Source of the DNA: Macrotis lagotis
Lineage: Eukaryota > Chordata > Mammalia > Peramelemorphia > Peramelidae
Assembly (NCBI RefSeq): GCF_037893015.1
Contig: NC_133663.1
Coordinates: 136,886,100-136,950,099, forward strand
Reading direction: 5' to 3'
DNA length: 64,000 bases
In this document: piece by piece, positions 33,341 through 45,597 of the stretch
Numbering within the stretch: position 1 is the first letter of the stretch
Layout: the number at the start of each line of letters is the position of its first letter
The notes under the pieces: model-generated
Databases searched by the model: none
What the model was told of the DNA's origin: nothing
The model's input: the letters and a program-made list of their open reading frames with translations, nothing else
Position numbers and translations under genes: made by a program

Positions 33341-33822
33341 ATTTTCCAAATTTCCTCAACCTTCCTTTCCCACTCCCCCTCACCTTAGCAGGTAATAGCC
33401 AATTTAGTATTTTACATAAATATTTTATTAAACATATTTACAAATTAGTAATTTTTGGTATGAGGAATTAGGATTAAGGGAAAGAGATATGTAAGACATA
33501 ACTTTTTGTAAGTGCTCATCATGGGGAAGATAGGTGGTGCAGTTGATAGAGCACTGGTCCTGGAGTCAGGAGTACCTGAGTTCAAATCTGGCCTCACACA
33601 CTTAATAATTGCCTAGGTGTGTAACTTTGGGCAAGCCACTTAACCCCATTAACCTGCAAAGACCTAAAAATAAAAAAAAAAAGAAAGAAAGAAAGAAAGA
33701 AAAGAAAAGAAAACAAGAAAGTTTTCATCAGATTTGGAAGAGTTGTTGTTTTGGTTTTGTTCTTTGTTTTGTTTTGTTTTTCTCTCTCTGGTTGGGGATG
33801 CTTTTGCTATGTCGAATTATTA
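33341..33822 (-). mobile_element. 5'-truncated L1 3' end, antisense, carrying a SINE
   Basis: CACTCCCCCTCACCTTAGC and ATTAAACATATTTACAAATTAG match the extreme 3' UTR at 36890-36980. It sits within the older L1, whose endonuclease part resumes near 33825. Confidence 0.75.
33523..33718 (+). mobile_element. MAR1/WSINE1-type SINE with GAAA tail, sense
   Basis: Head GATAGGTGGTGCAGTTGATAG, B box GAGTTCAAATC, core and a tail that has turned into (GAAA)n. Flanking repeats AAGTGCTCATCA and AAGTTTTCATCA fit a target duplication of about 12 bp. Two antisense L1 insertions and this SINE are nested in order. Confidence 0.9.
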
Positions 33823-33824
33823 CC

Positions 33825-35120
33825 CTTACTTTTTTCTGTTCTGCTGAATTTAATTTATTCTGCTCCAGGCTTTGACCTTTATTTTGTGTGCATCATTCTG
33901 ATTCAAACATATTTCCTGTAAACAACATATTGAACATTCTGTTTTTTAATTCACTCTGCTGCCTGCTTCCATTTTAAGGAACAGTTCATCCTATTCACAC
34001 TAAGTTGTAATTGCTCTTTTTCGACCTCAATCTGATCTCCCTCCATTAGAATATTTCTTTTTCCTTTCAACCTGTCCTTCCTCATCAGTGTTTTACTTCT
34101 GAATACTATCTCCCTCCAACCCCCTCCAATTAGCACCTGTCCCTTTTCTTTTCCCTTCCTATTCCCCCTTTCCCCTCCCTTTCCCCTCCCTTCTAACATT
34201 TCCTCTTTTCTTTCCCCTCTCCCCTGATAATTCCCTAAAGGGTGAGATATACCTCTAAATCTTACAGATTGTATATGTTTGACACTGAGCCAAATTAGAT
34301 GAAAGTAATATTCAATCAATTGTCATCCCCTTCCTTCTTTTTCTCTATTGTAATATATATGTTCCACCTCTTTGCATGATGTAATTTATTCCGTTCTGCC
34401 TCCTGCTTTCTCCTATCACTGTAAAATCCCTTTTTTAAAAGTCTTATTTTGTTTTTAGACCATGCCATCAAAAACAACTTATGCCAATACCTTTTGTCTA
34501 AGTAAATGCCTTTAAAAAGGTTCAGTTCTCAAGAGTTAAGAGTTTTCTTCCTCCCATGTATGGATGTAACAAGTTTAATATTACTGAATAACATTATCTC
34601 CCCCCACCATGGTTTGCCTTTGCATGTCTATTGAACCTCATGTTTGAAGAACAAATTAGCTTTTCTGCTCTGATTTTTCATCAGGAAAAATAGAAAATCA
34701 TCTATTTCAATGAATGTCCATTTTTTTCCTGAAATAGTATACTCAAATTTGCTAGAGAGTAGATACTTGATTGTAATAAAAGTACCTTTCTCTCTGACTT
34801 ATCCAAACTTTAACATGGATGCTACAAGTCTTGAGTAATTCTGAATGCATTTCCTTGATATTTAAATTGGTTCTTTCTGACTGTCCAAAAGATTTTCTCT
34901 TTGATCTAATAATTCAAGAATTTGGCTACAGTATTCCTTGGTATTAGATTTCATAAAATGACTGTTTTACTCTTTGGCTCTAATATATCAGAGCAATTTT
35001 CCTTTGTTTACTTGAAATCTGTTCAGACACATTTTCTGATCATGACTTTCAAGTAGTCCAATAATTCTTAAATTATCTTTTCCAGTTCTATTTTCCCAAT
35101 TTCAAATTTTACTTTTCTTT
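33825..35120 (-). mobile_element. older L1 endonuclease, spacer and ORF1, antisense, part 3
   Basis: Resumes with the endonuclease complement (ATTCTGCTCCAGGCTTTGAC; TTCCTGTAAACAACATATTG), reaches the start of ORF2 near 34020, then the pyrimidine-rich spacer and ORF1 C-terminal part to about 35120. It completes the element begun at 26137. No long frame. Confidence 0.75.
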
Positions 35121-36840
35121 TTTGAGAAATATTTTATTTACTTTTTCAACTACATTCAATGGTAGTTTTAATCAGTCATTGTTTCTGAAAAACTTTCAGT
35201 TTTAATTTTTTATTACACTAATCCACCACACTATTTGTTAGCCAGTACCAGAAAGTTTTGATGCCTAATGCTTTAAATATAATTTTGGACCATCTTCCAA
35301 TGCATTTTTCATTATTTCATTTCATATTCTTGATCTTTTGTCTCTCCACATAAATTTAACTGTGTTAATTTCTTCTTCATTGTTGATGAATTCACCTTTT
35401 TTCATTTTTGATACTAGTAATTTGGTTTTCCCCTTATTTTTTAACCAAAATAAACTCTTCCTTTCATCTTATTTTTCCTTCCCAATATTTTGCTTCTGAA
35501 TGCCTTCTCCCTCTATCCACCCCCTTCCATTTTCTTTTCCCTTCCTCTTTTCCCTCTGCCTCCTTCCTTTGAGTACATCATTCCCTCATCTTTCTTTTCC
35601 TCCAATACTTGAAAGGTAAGATTTGATTCTAAACTCAGCTGAGTGTGAGCCAAATACGATGAGACTAAAACTCAAGGGTTTCTCATCTCTTCCCTTCTTT
35701 ATCTCTAAGGTAGTAGATCCTTTGTACTTCTTCATGCAATGTAATTTATCACATTCAATGTCCTCTTTCATCTCAACTTTTTACTGGCACCCATTTTTAA
35801 TGAAATATAACTGATAGATGTCCATATATATTTATATACATATAGATATATAGCTATAGATTAGTGTATATCATTCTATGAAATTCATAGACATACCATA
35901 TATGTCCATATATTCAACTTAAAAATATTTCCTCTAATAGAGTTGCAATTCTCAGAAGTTATAAGAATATTCCTCCCTGGCGGGAAAATAACTGGTTTAA
36001 TCTTATTGCATAACAGTTTTTATTTTCTTTTCCTCTGTCTACCTTTTCATGGTTCTCTTCAGTCTCCTGTTTGAAAACAAAATTTTCTATTTAGCTCTAT
36101 TCTTTTTATCAGGAAAAGATTGCAAGTTTGAAGGAAAAGGCTACTTCTGGAAAAGGCCTTGCTGTAGCCAAGTCCTGTCTAATGCTGAATGTGGTTGCTT
36201 TATATTTGAATTGTTTTATTCTTGTCACTTGCAGGATTTTCTTACTGATCTCATATTTCTATAACTTGGCCACAATAATCCTTGATGTTTTCATTTTGAA
36301 ATTGTTTTCAAGAGGCAATCAATTTATTATTTCAGTGACAATTTTGCTCTCTGTTTTCAGATTATTGGGGCAGTTCTCATTAACTATATCCTGAAGTATG
36401 CATTTCTGGTTTTTTTTTCTTTTTATAGATGTTGTTCAAGATTTTCAAGTAATCCCATGATTCTTAAAGTATCTCTGCTGGAACTGTTTTCCAGTTCAGT
36501 TGCTTTACCAATGAGGTATTCTATATTTCTTGCATTATTTTCACTTTTTAAAATTGTGTTTAACAGATTCTTGGTGCCTCATGAAGACATTAGGTTCCAC
36601 ATATTCAATCCTGTTTTGTTAAGAGAAGAATTTTCTTCATTTACATTGTGCATCTCCTTTCTCAATTGAACAAAAATTGGATTTTTAAGGGAATTATTTT
36701 CTTTGGGCATTTTTCCAATTGTATTTATAAAGAATTTGTTTTCTTTCATCATTTTTGTGGCAAAATTTAATTGTCTCTTGCATTGTGTTAATTTTTTCTT
36801 GCATTCCTTTTCCCAATTTTTGTATTTGCTGTTTTAAAAT
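35121..36840 (-). mobile_element. internally deleted L1, antisense
   Basis: Begins at the left with the L1 3' terminus (TTTTATTTACTTTTTCAAC...CAATGGTAGTTTT, as at 61450-61500), then only short RT (about 35210) and linker (about 35370) pieces, then spacer (35455-36000) and ORF1 to about 36840. Roughly 1.7 kb in place of about 6 kb. Minus- and plus-strand short frames are incidental. Confidence 0.7.
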
Positions 36841-38274
36841 TTATTTATTTTCATCCAAATGTACACACATATTTCCAAGTTACAAAATTCCTCTCCACCC
36901 ACCATTCCCACCCTCTTCCCCTCAGCATGGAATAGTAAGGTTAGCATTTCACATATATATTTTGGTAAACATGTTTACACTTTAGTAATATTTGGCATGT
37001 GGATTTAGAATTTGGGGTAAAAGATACATAAGAGATAATTTTGATAAAGTGTTCATAAGATTCAGAAGGTTTTTTATGTGCTTTCTTTTTGCTATTCTTC
37101 TTCTGGGTAGGGATAATATAATCCTTTTCCAGTCAAAGGCAGGTTGTCCTAGCTCTCTGAACTTCCAAATAGAGCTGCTTCCATCAAGGTTGTTCATCTC
37201 ATACTGTTGTTGATGTGTACATTGTTCTCTCAGTTCTACTCATTTCATTCAGCATCAGATTCCAAAAGTTATTCCATGCTTCTCTGGAGTCTGACCATTT
37301 TTGGTTTCTTATAGAACAACAGTATTCCAGAAAATTCATGTACCCTAACTTGTTTAGCCATTCCCCAATTGATTGACATCCTCTCAATTTCCAAATCTTT
37401 GCTACTACAAAAAAAGAACTACTATGAATATATTGGAACATGGAGGACTTCTCCCATTTTTAACAATTTCTTTTGGATATTGACCTATAATTGGAATTGC
37501 TGGGTCAAAGGATATGATAGTTTTAATGTTATTTTATATACTTCCATATTGCTCTCCAGGAAGGTTGGATCCATTCACAACTCCATCAGTAGTGCATCAA
37601 TGTCCAAACCCACCCACAACCTCTCCAACATTGATCATCTTCCCTTTTCTCTTCTTGGATAATCTAATAGGTATGAGACAATATCTCATTGTTGCTTTAA
37701 TCTGCATTTCTCTAATCAATTATGATTTTGAACATTTTCCCATGTGATTATTTAAAGCTTTAATTATTTCATTTGAAAACTGTTCATACCCTTTGACTAT
37801 TTATCAATTGGGAAATTACTTGTAATTTTTAAAATTTGATGCAATTCTCTATATATTTTAGAAATGAGACCTTTTGGCAGCATTGATTTTATTAGTGCAA
37901 AACCCTTTTTAATTTAATATTGTTAAAATCATTCATGTTACAATTTATAATGTTCTCTAATTCTTATTTGATTACATATTTATCCCTTTTTCATAGATAG
38001 ATATTTGGGGGTCTATTAATTTATCTGTGGTGTCACTCTATGTCTAAATCCTATGCCCATTTTGACCTTATTTTGGGATAGTTTGTAAGATGTGTATCTA
38101 TGCATAGTCTTTGACATACTATTTTCCAGTTTTTCCAACAGTTTTTTTTATCAAATAGTGAATTCTTACTCCAAAAATTGATGTTTTTAGTTTTGTCATA
38201 TGGTAGATTGCTGTAGATATCCACTGCAGTTTTTTTGAACCTCTCCTAATCCACTGATCCATTACTCTATTGCT

Positions 38275-40652
38275 TTTTAAAATTTTTTAATATTTTCTTT
38301 AATTTATTCATAAATTTATAAAATATTCTAGTTTAAAAGTCAATGTAATACCTCATCCCCCACAAAAATATAAAACTTCATGAGAAATAAAGGGAAAGAA
38401 AGAAAAAATTTGCATTTCAGTGCATGTTCTGATACCATTAGCTCTGTCTTGGGTGGATCACATTCTTTATCATAAGACCATCATAGAAATTATTTCCATA
38501 TTTTTACACAGTTGCTGTTGTTGATTATAATTTTCTCCACCCATTCCTCCCCATACCATCTACTATATTTTCTCTCTCCTTTCACTCTGCCCCTCTTCAA
38601 AAATGTGCTATGGGCCATCCAAGTAGTGCAGTGGACAGGGCTTTGGCCCTGGGGCCAAGAGGCCCCAAGCCTACATCCCATACCAGAGACCTAGCAACCA
38701 CCCAGTCCAATGGTCCAGGACAGGCCACCCGGTCCAACGAGCTTGCATAAAAGTAAAAAGTAAACTGTATTATATCAGACTATCCTTTCCTATAATCTAC
38801 CCTCTCCTGTATCATCCACATCCCACCTTTCCCCAGTCTCCCTTCTCTCATATTTACTATAGATTTCTATACCCTATGAGTGTGTATGCTGTTTCTTCTC
38901 TGAGACATTTCTGATGAGAGTGGAGCTTCCCTCATTCCCCCTTACCTTCCCCCTTTGCATACCATTGCAAAAGCTACATGAAATATCTTTTACATGAGAT
39001 ATTTTAGCTATTCTACCTCTCCTTTTTCTCACTCCCAGTACATATCGCTTTCACCTATTGACTCCATTTTTGCAATACCTTATATCTTCAAATTCAGCTC
39101 TCTCCCATGTCTCATCTACAATGGCTCCTTCTCCCTGCTATATTAAATGAGAAGGTTCATATGAGTATTATCAGTATCACCTTTACATGCAGGAATAAAC
39201 ACAGCTCATCATCATTAAGTCCCTCATAATTTACCCTTCTCGTCCATTCTCTCTATGCTTCACATGAGCCCTGTATTTAAAGATCAAACTATCTGTTCAG
39301 CTCTGTTCATTTCAATAGGAACATTTGAAATTTCCCTGTTTCATTGAAAGTCCATCTTTTCCCTTGGAAGAGGATGTTCACTTTTCCTGGGTAGTTGATT
39401 CTCAGTTACATTTCAAGTTCTTTTGCCTTTTCGAATATTATATTCCAAACTCAATGAGCCCTTAATGTAGATGCTGCTAAGCACTAGGTAATCTTGAGCA
39501 CCTCATGACATTGAATTGTTTCCTTCTGGCTGCTTGTAATATTTTCTCTTTGACTCAGAAGTTCTAGAACTTGGCTATAATATTACTGGGCTTTTTAATC
39601 TCTTTCCAGGGGAGATCAGAAGATTCTTTCAATTTCTATTTTATCCTCTGCTTCTAGGATATCAGGACAATTTTTCTTTTGCTGATCATGAATTTCAGGT
39701 ACTGCAATAATCTTTACATTAACTTTCCTGCTACTTCTTTCCAGATCACTTGCTTTTTCAATGAGATATTTCACCTTTTCTTCTATTTTTTTTCTTTTGG
39801 AGTTGAATTATTGTGTATTGATTTCTTGCAAAGTGTGCTTCTGGAGGGATGAAGCCAAGATGGCAACAGGAGAACAGCCTCTTTTAGATGCTCTCTTTAA
39901 ACTATATCAAAAACTTTAAAATTATGACTAAATTTTTGGGAGTCAGAATGCATAGAAAGATCTAGTGAGTCAATTCTTAAGCCTAAGGTATTCTGGAAAA
40001 TAGTGGAAAGGCTCTGTTCCATGGGATTGAAGGGGCAGCAACTTGCCAGAGTGAAGCCAGTCTTCAGGGAACAGCCCCAGTTAGCCTGGGTCCCGGGAGC
40101 CCCAGCTCCTGGCAGCAGAAGCAATTTCCTGACCTGCCACTCCAGAGAGCAATAAATACAACTTGGAAGATCAGCAGGGTGACCTCTGCCAGAGTGAACA
40201 TGAAGCCCAGACCAGCATGGCCCTCCTCAGCACAGCTGCAGCCATTAGAGCAGCCCAGATCCAAGGAAATGGGAGCAGGACTGTGGAGCTGCCCAGAAGG
40301 ATCCACCTGGCAACTGCTCCTTGATTATTCATCCCATGGAAGGTAAGGGAGTGGAGGGAGACTGACAAGGACTGTCCTCGATCCCTGGGATAAGACTTTG
40401 GGGCTTTGACCATATTCAGACCCTGGTTGCAGTCTGGGGCCCTAGATGGGTGAGCTTGTGAGCATTCAACAGACCAGTAGAGCAGTCAGAAGTTCTCATA
40501 CAGATATCCTTGCAGGGGTGTCCCGATAATACTCAACAGCACAGGAAGAAGCTCAAACCAGGTGCAGGATTCAGAAAGAGTAACAGGAGAAAAAGGAAAC
40601 TGACTATAGACAATTATTTTGGTCCCATTGAGGACAAAAACAAAATCTGAAC
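38275..40652 (-). mobile_element. HAL1-like half-L1 with 5' inversion (twin priming)
   Basis: Inserted in the L1 at ATTACTCTATTGCT (38261-38274) / ATTGCTCTATTTCT (40653-40666), a 14-bp duplication with two differences. 38275-39840 is antisense: an A/T-rich 3' end, a pyrimidine-rich 3' UTR and ORF1 C-terminal part (about 39250-39840); no ORF2. 39841-40652 is sense and starts CTTCTGGAGGGATGAAGCC, resembling the L1 5' terminus, then runs through the GC-richer leader to GACAAAAACAAAATCTGAAC. Antisense 3' part followed by the 5' part in the opposite direction is the expected product of twin priming on a minus-strand insertion. Confidence 0.75.
38611..38760 (+). mobile_element. SINE-like insert in HAL1 3' UTR
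   Basis: Begins GGGCCATCCAAGTAGTGCAG, close to the tRNA-like head of the local SINEs (A box AGTGCAGTGGACAGG), but the rest (GCCCCAAGCCTACATCCC, CACCCGGTCCAACGAGC) does not follow the common core. It ends in an A-rich stretch. The surrounding HAL1 sequence is continuous across it. Could be a rarer SINE family; not identified. Confidence 0.4.
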
Positions 40653-40992
40653 ATTGCTCTATTTCTTAATCTTTATCAGGCCATTTTGATGACAGATGCT
40701 ATATAGTATTGCATTAAGTCTGGTAGAGATAGGCCACCTTCCTTTATATTTTTTTACATAAATTCCGTTGATCTTCTTGCCTTTTGTTTCTCCAGATGAA
40801 TTTTTTTACTATTTTTTCTAGCTCGCTAAAAATGGTATTTGGTAGTTTGTTTGGTATGGTACTGAATAAGTAATTTAATTTGGGTAGAATTGTCCTTTTT
40901 TATTATATTAGCACAACCTAACCATGAGGATTTGACACTTTCAAATTATTTAGATCTGACTTTATTTGGGTAAGGAGAGTTTATAATTGTGT

Positions 40993-41352
40993 TCATACAG
41001 TTTTGGGGGGGTAGATTCCCAAGTATTTCATGTTGTCTACAGTTATTTTAAATGAAATTTCTCTTTCTGTCTCTTGATCTTGGGCTTTGTTGTTCATATG
41101 TGGAAATGATGATTTATGTGGGTTTACTTTATATCCTGCTACTTTGCTGAAACTGCTAATTGTTTCACGAAGTTTTTTAGATGATTTTCTTGAGTTCTCT
41201 AGGTATACCATCAAGTCATCTGCAAAGACTGAAAGTTTTGCTTCCTCTTTGCCAATTCTGATTCCTTCAATTTCTTCTTCTCTTATTGCATCAGCTATTA
41301 TTTCCAATACTATATTGAATAGTAATGGTAATATTGACCATCCTTGTTTCAC
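40993..41352 (-). CDS. L1 ORF2 RT core segment (decayed element)
   Basis: A 119-residue open stretch containing [28 protein letters not shown] and FADDLMVYLEN, the palm of L1 reverse transcriptase, with both aspartates of the FADD box present. The element is broken elsewhere. Confidence 0.85.
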   Translation of the reverse strand: MKQGWSILPLLFNIVLEIIADAIREEEIEGIRIGKEEAKLSVFADDLMVYLENSRKSSKKLRETISSFSKVAGYKVNPHKSSFPHMNNKAQDQETEREISFKITVDNMKYLGIYPPKTV

Positions 41353-43074
41353 CCTTGAATTTATTGGAAATGCTGTGAGTTCCTTTCCATTAAATATAAT
41401 ATTTTTGATGGTTTTAGATAGATAGTATTTATGATTTTTAAGGAAAATTACATTTCATAAACTTTTAGGGCTTTCAATAGGAATGGATGTGGTATTTTAT
41501 CACAGTCCTTTTAAGCATCTATTGAGACAACCATATGAATTTTGTTGCTTTTACTATTGTTATGTTTTATTATGTTGACTATTTTCCTAATGTTGAACCA
41601 TCCTTTCCTCTCTAGTATAAATCCAACCTGATCATGATGTATTATCCTGGGAATAACATGCAATCTCATAGATAAAATTATATTTAAAATTTTTGCATCA
41701 ATATTCATTAGAGTGATTGGTCTATAATTTTCTTTGTATGTTTTGGTTCTTCCTGGTTTAGGTATCAGTGTCATATTGGTGTTATAAAAGGAGTTCGACA
41801 GAACTCCTTCCTCTCTTATTTTTTAAAATAGTTTATGTAGAATAGGAAATAATTTTCTTTAAATGTTTTGTAGAATTCATTTTTAAATACATCTGGACCT
41901 AAAGAAATTTTCTTAGGGTGTTTCTTAATGGTTTTTTCAAGTTATTTTTCTGAAATGGGGTTAGTGAAGTAATTTTCTTCCCCTTCTGTTAATCTGGGTA
42001 GTTTGTATTTTTGTAAATAATTATCCATTTAATTCAAGTGGTCTAATTTATTGGCATGCAATTCAGCAAAGTAGCTCTGAATTATCTCTTTAATTTCCTC
42101 CTCATTGATGGTCAGTTTACCCTTTTCATTTTTTATACTGGTAATATAGTTATCTTCTTTCATTTTTTACTCAGATTTACGAGAGGTTTGTCTATTTTGT
42201 TGACTTTTGCCATAAAACAAACTCTTAGTTTTATTTATGAGACCAATGGTTGACTTGCTTTCCATTTTATTAAACTCTCCTCTGATTTTCAGGATTTCTA
42301 ATTTGGTACTTAATTGGGGATAAATAATTTGTTCTTTTTCTATCTTTTTTAATTGCATACCCAATTCATTGATCTCCTATTTTTCTATGCTATTCATTTA
42401 GGCATTTATAGATATAAAGTTTGCTTTAAAAACTGCTTTTGCTACATCCCATAAATTTTGGTATGATATCTCATTATTGCCATTTTCTTGAATATAATTA
42501 TTGATTATTTCTATTATTTACTATTTGATTCACCCATTATTTAAGGTAAAGTTATTTGATTTACAATTTGCTTTTGGTTTAGCTTTCCCTTCATTCCATG
42601 CAATTTTTTTATTGCATCATTGTCTGAGAAGTGTGTATTTATTATTTCTGTCTTTCTGCTTTTTATATTATGGGTTTTGCTCTCTAGTACATAATCATTT
42701 TTTGTGAAATTACCATGTACTGCTTTAAAAAAGGTATATTATTTTCTATCTCCATTAGATTTTCTCCAGCAGTCTCTCATATCTATGTTTCCTAAGCTTT
42801 CATTCACCTTCTTAACTTTCTTCTTATTTACTTTTTTGTTTGATTGATGTATATAGTTCTGAGAGAGGGAGACTGAGTTTTACCATTATTAACGTTTTGC
42901 TGCCTATTTCTGCTTGTAATTCACTCTACTTTTCCTCTAGGAATCTACACCCTATATTACTAGGGGCATACATGTTTAGTAATGACATAACAATGGTGCC
43001 TTTTAAGAAAATGTAATTTCCTTCTGTATTCCTTTGATTGATTTTTGCTTTTACTTTGTCTGAGTTTAGGATAG

Positions 43075-43311
43075 TTACCCCAGGTTTTTTTTTACTTTAG
43101 CTGAAGCATAATATATTTTGCTCCAGTCTTTAACTTTTCCACTGTGTGTATCTCTCTGTTTCAAATGTGTTTGTTGTAAACAATGTATTATAGGATTCTG
43201 GTTTTTAATCCATTCTGCTATCCATTTCTGTTTTATGGGACTGCTCATCCCATTAACATTTACAGTTAAGATTACTAATTCTGTATTTCCTTCCATGCTA
43301 TCTTTCTCCAT
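43075..43311 (-). CDS. L1 ORF2 endonuclease N-terminus (decayed element)
   Basis: A 78-residue stretch from near the ORF2 start: VILTVNVNGMSSPIKQKW ... NPIIHCLQQTHLKQRDTH. The Asn of VNVNGM is kept. The Glu expected in QETHL, part of the apurinic-type endonuclease active site, is Gln. A frame loss follows at YASAKVKKNLG. Confidence 0.85.
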   Translation of the reverse strand: MEKDSMEGNTELVILTVNVNGMSSPIKQKWIAEWIKNQNPIIHCLQQTHLKQRDTHSGKVKDWSKIYYASAKVKKNLG

Positions 43312-44661
43312 TTATATTTATCTTTTCCCTTTTCTCTTGTTCCTCCTCACCAAAATTTTGCTACCTTTCCTTTATGACTTTTCTTTTAGGAATTAAACTT
43401 TCAGTTTATTTTCACATATACCTTTCCTTCCTTTGTATCATTCCTTTCTTCCCTTATGTATCCTGTTTCCTATAATCTCCTTCCCTGTTGAGTAAGTTAG
43501 ATTTTTCAACCCAAGTTGGAATGAATCTTATTCCCTCACTGGGCTAAAATCTATTGAATAGAATTTACTAAGCATTCATATTCTCATTTCTTTCCTTCTA
43601 AAATTACAAATCATTGTACCTCTTCCCTTGGTGCTCTAATATTATTAATCCATTATCATCAATCACAGTGCAATGATTTGATTGTTTGATAAGCTCCTAT
43701 TCTTCTTAAGATATCATCCCAGATTGTTTATTTGATTTCTTGATAAGCAGCATTGATTTAAATTGTCTCAAATTCTAATTATAATATTTTTACTTTACCC
43801 CCTTTTCAAGCATCTTTCAAGTACACACAATCCTCTTCATGAGCCAAAGTATCGTCCAATACCACATATTTTCTTTCAACTTTACCCCACTTCTTCTCCT
43901 ACAAGGTCCTTAACACCTTGTTAAGTGAACCAATGTCTGTTGTCTCTCCCGCCTTTTAACTCCCTTTCCCACCCAGGGTACTTAACCTCTTGTTATATGA
44001 AGCACAGGAAGCTGATCTAATTAACTCTAATTATCTTGAGGAAATCTAAGTCCTGTGAGGCTCTCTGGAGGTCTCCGATAACTTCACAAATGATTTTAAG
44101 TAATAGCGACATTGTTTCATGTCCTGACAGTTTATAATGCTTAAAGATCTCTGAGTACTAGGAGGCTCTAGAGGTCTCACAAGAGAATTACAAAGGATTG
44201 TAAGTACTAGAGATGCTGACTCAGGTCCTTGCAGTTTATGATGCCCTCATTAGATAAGGAGCTTAGCAACTTTTGATTGACTGTGAGTCAAAGTATACTG
44301 AGACACTTAAATTGAAGTTAACATTCTTTTTTTTCACGGCTTTTTGTCTCCAACACAGTGATGTGATCTTGAATCTCTTCTATTGAGAGAAAAGAGAAAA
44401 TTTTACTCATATTCTTTAGGTTCATTCTCTTCCATTATATTCTACCCTCTAATTTTCCTTAGAGAAGCAAAGTTCTAAAGAATTATAATTGTTCTATCTT
44501 CCCTTTTCAGGACCAACATTTGTTTAAAGCAATTTTGTTTTTATTCAGTATCCTTTTTCATTTTCCTTTTTTTATGTAATTCTTTGATCAGGTATTTGGT
44601 GATTGAATTCTCTGTTGAGTTCTGGTCTTTTTGTCAGTAAGTTCTGGAAGTCCTGAATTTC

Positions 44662-44836
44662 TTTCCTTTTCTTTTTTGGTTTTCTTTTTTTCTTTTCTTT
44701 TTTTTCCCAAGACACTGGGGTTAAGTGATTTGCCCAAGGTCATGCAGCTAGGCAATTATTAAGAGCCTGAGGTCAGCTTCAATTCCTTCTGACTCCAAGG
44801 CCAGTTCTCTATCCACTGTGCCACCTAACTGCCCTA
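44662..44836 (-). mobile_element. MAR1/WSINE1-type SINE, antisense
   Basis: T-rich start, then GGGGTTAAGTGATTTGCCC, GAGCCTGAGGTCAGC and TGTGCCACCTAACTGCCC. Flanked by GAAGTCCTGAATTTC (left) and GAAAGTCCTGTATTTC (right), the target duplication within antisense L1 ORF1. Confidence 0.9.
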
Positions 44837-45597
44837 GAAAGTCCTGTATTTCATTGAATATCCATCTGTTTTCCCTGACAGTATATTCTCAGTTTTTCAG
44901 GGTATACCATTCTTCCTTGTAATCCCAGGTCCTTAGCTTTCTGAAATATGTTATTCCAGTTCTTCATATCCTTCAAATTTGTGTATGATAGGTTTTAGGT
45001 TAGTCTGGTTGTGTTCCCTTTGTATTTGAATTGGTTTCCTTTTGCTGCTTGTAATATTATCTCTTTTATTCAAGGTTCCTGAAATTTGGCTATTACAGCC
45101 CTTGGAGTTTTTTTTCTCCTGGGGTCAGAGAAAACTTCTTGCATCCCCTACTGGCCAGTCTACTGAGGAGGGATTTCAACATTGAAGGTGTATGAACCAA
45201 CTACTCCCCCAATATAAAACCATAAGGAAAGGGAGCAAAATGAAGACAGTCCATTGCAATGCATGGTACCTTGAATATTGTCTTGAAGATAATAATATCA
45301 GCTCAGAGAGAAGTGGAGCATCAGAGAAAAATATGATTTCATGTTCAGGCCATACAGACTTCATAGAAGAGATTAGAAAGGAGTTCAGATATCAAAAATA
45401 GAAAAATTTGGAAAAGAAATGAAAGAGAAAATTAACATCTTTCAACAATAAAAAAATATTTTGTACACACAATTAGGCAAAAGAAAGAAGTTAAAAACTC
45501 CTTCAAAAATAGAATTAATTGATTGGAAAAGTAGATGCAAAATATAAATGAAGAAAACATTTTAAAAAAAAGACTGGAATTTGTGCAATTTAGTGAG

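Larger units (their letters stand above)
36841..45155 (-). mobile_element. long L1, antisense, split by HAL1 and a SINE
   Basis: 3' UTR from about 36841, ORF2 C-terminal half to 38274, then a 2.4-kb HAL1-like insert, then ORF2 from 40653 to its start at about 43311, a long spacer (about 43320-44500) and ORF1 to about 45155. The RT part at 40993-41352 keeps LSVFADDLMVYLE. The endonuclease start at 43075-43311 reads LTVNVNGM but HCLQQTHL where other copies read CLQETHL. The long spacer is shared with 1400-2450 and differs from the short one at 30980-31260, so two L1 subfamilies are present. Without inserts it would be about 5.7 kb. Confidence 0.85.
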
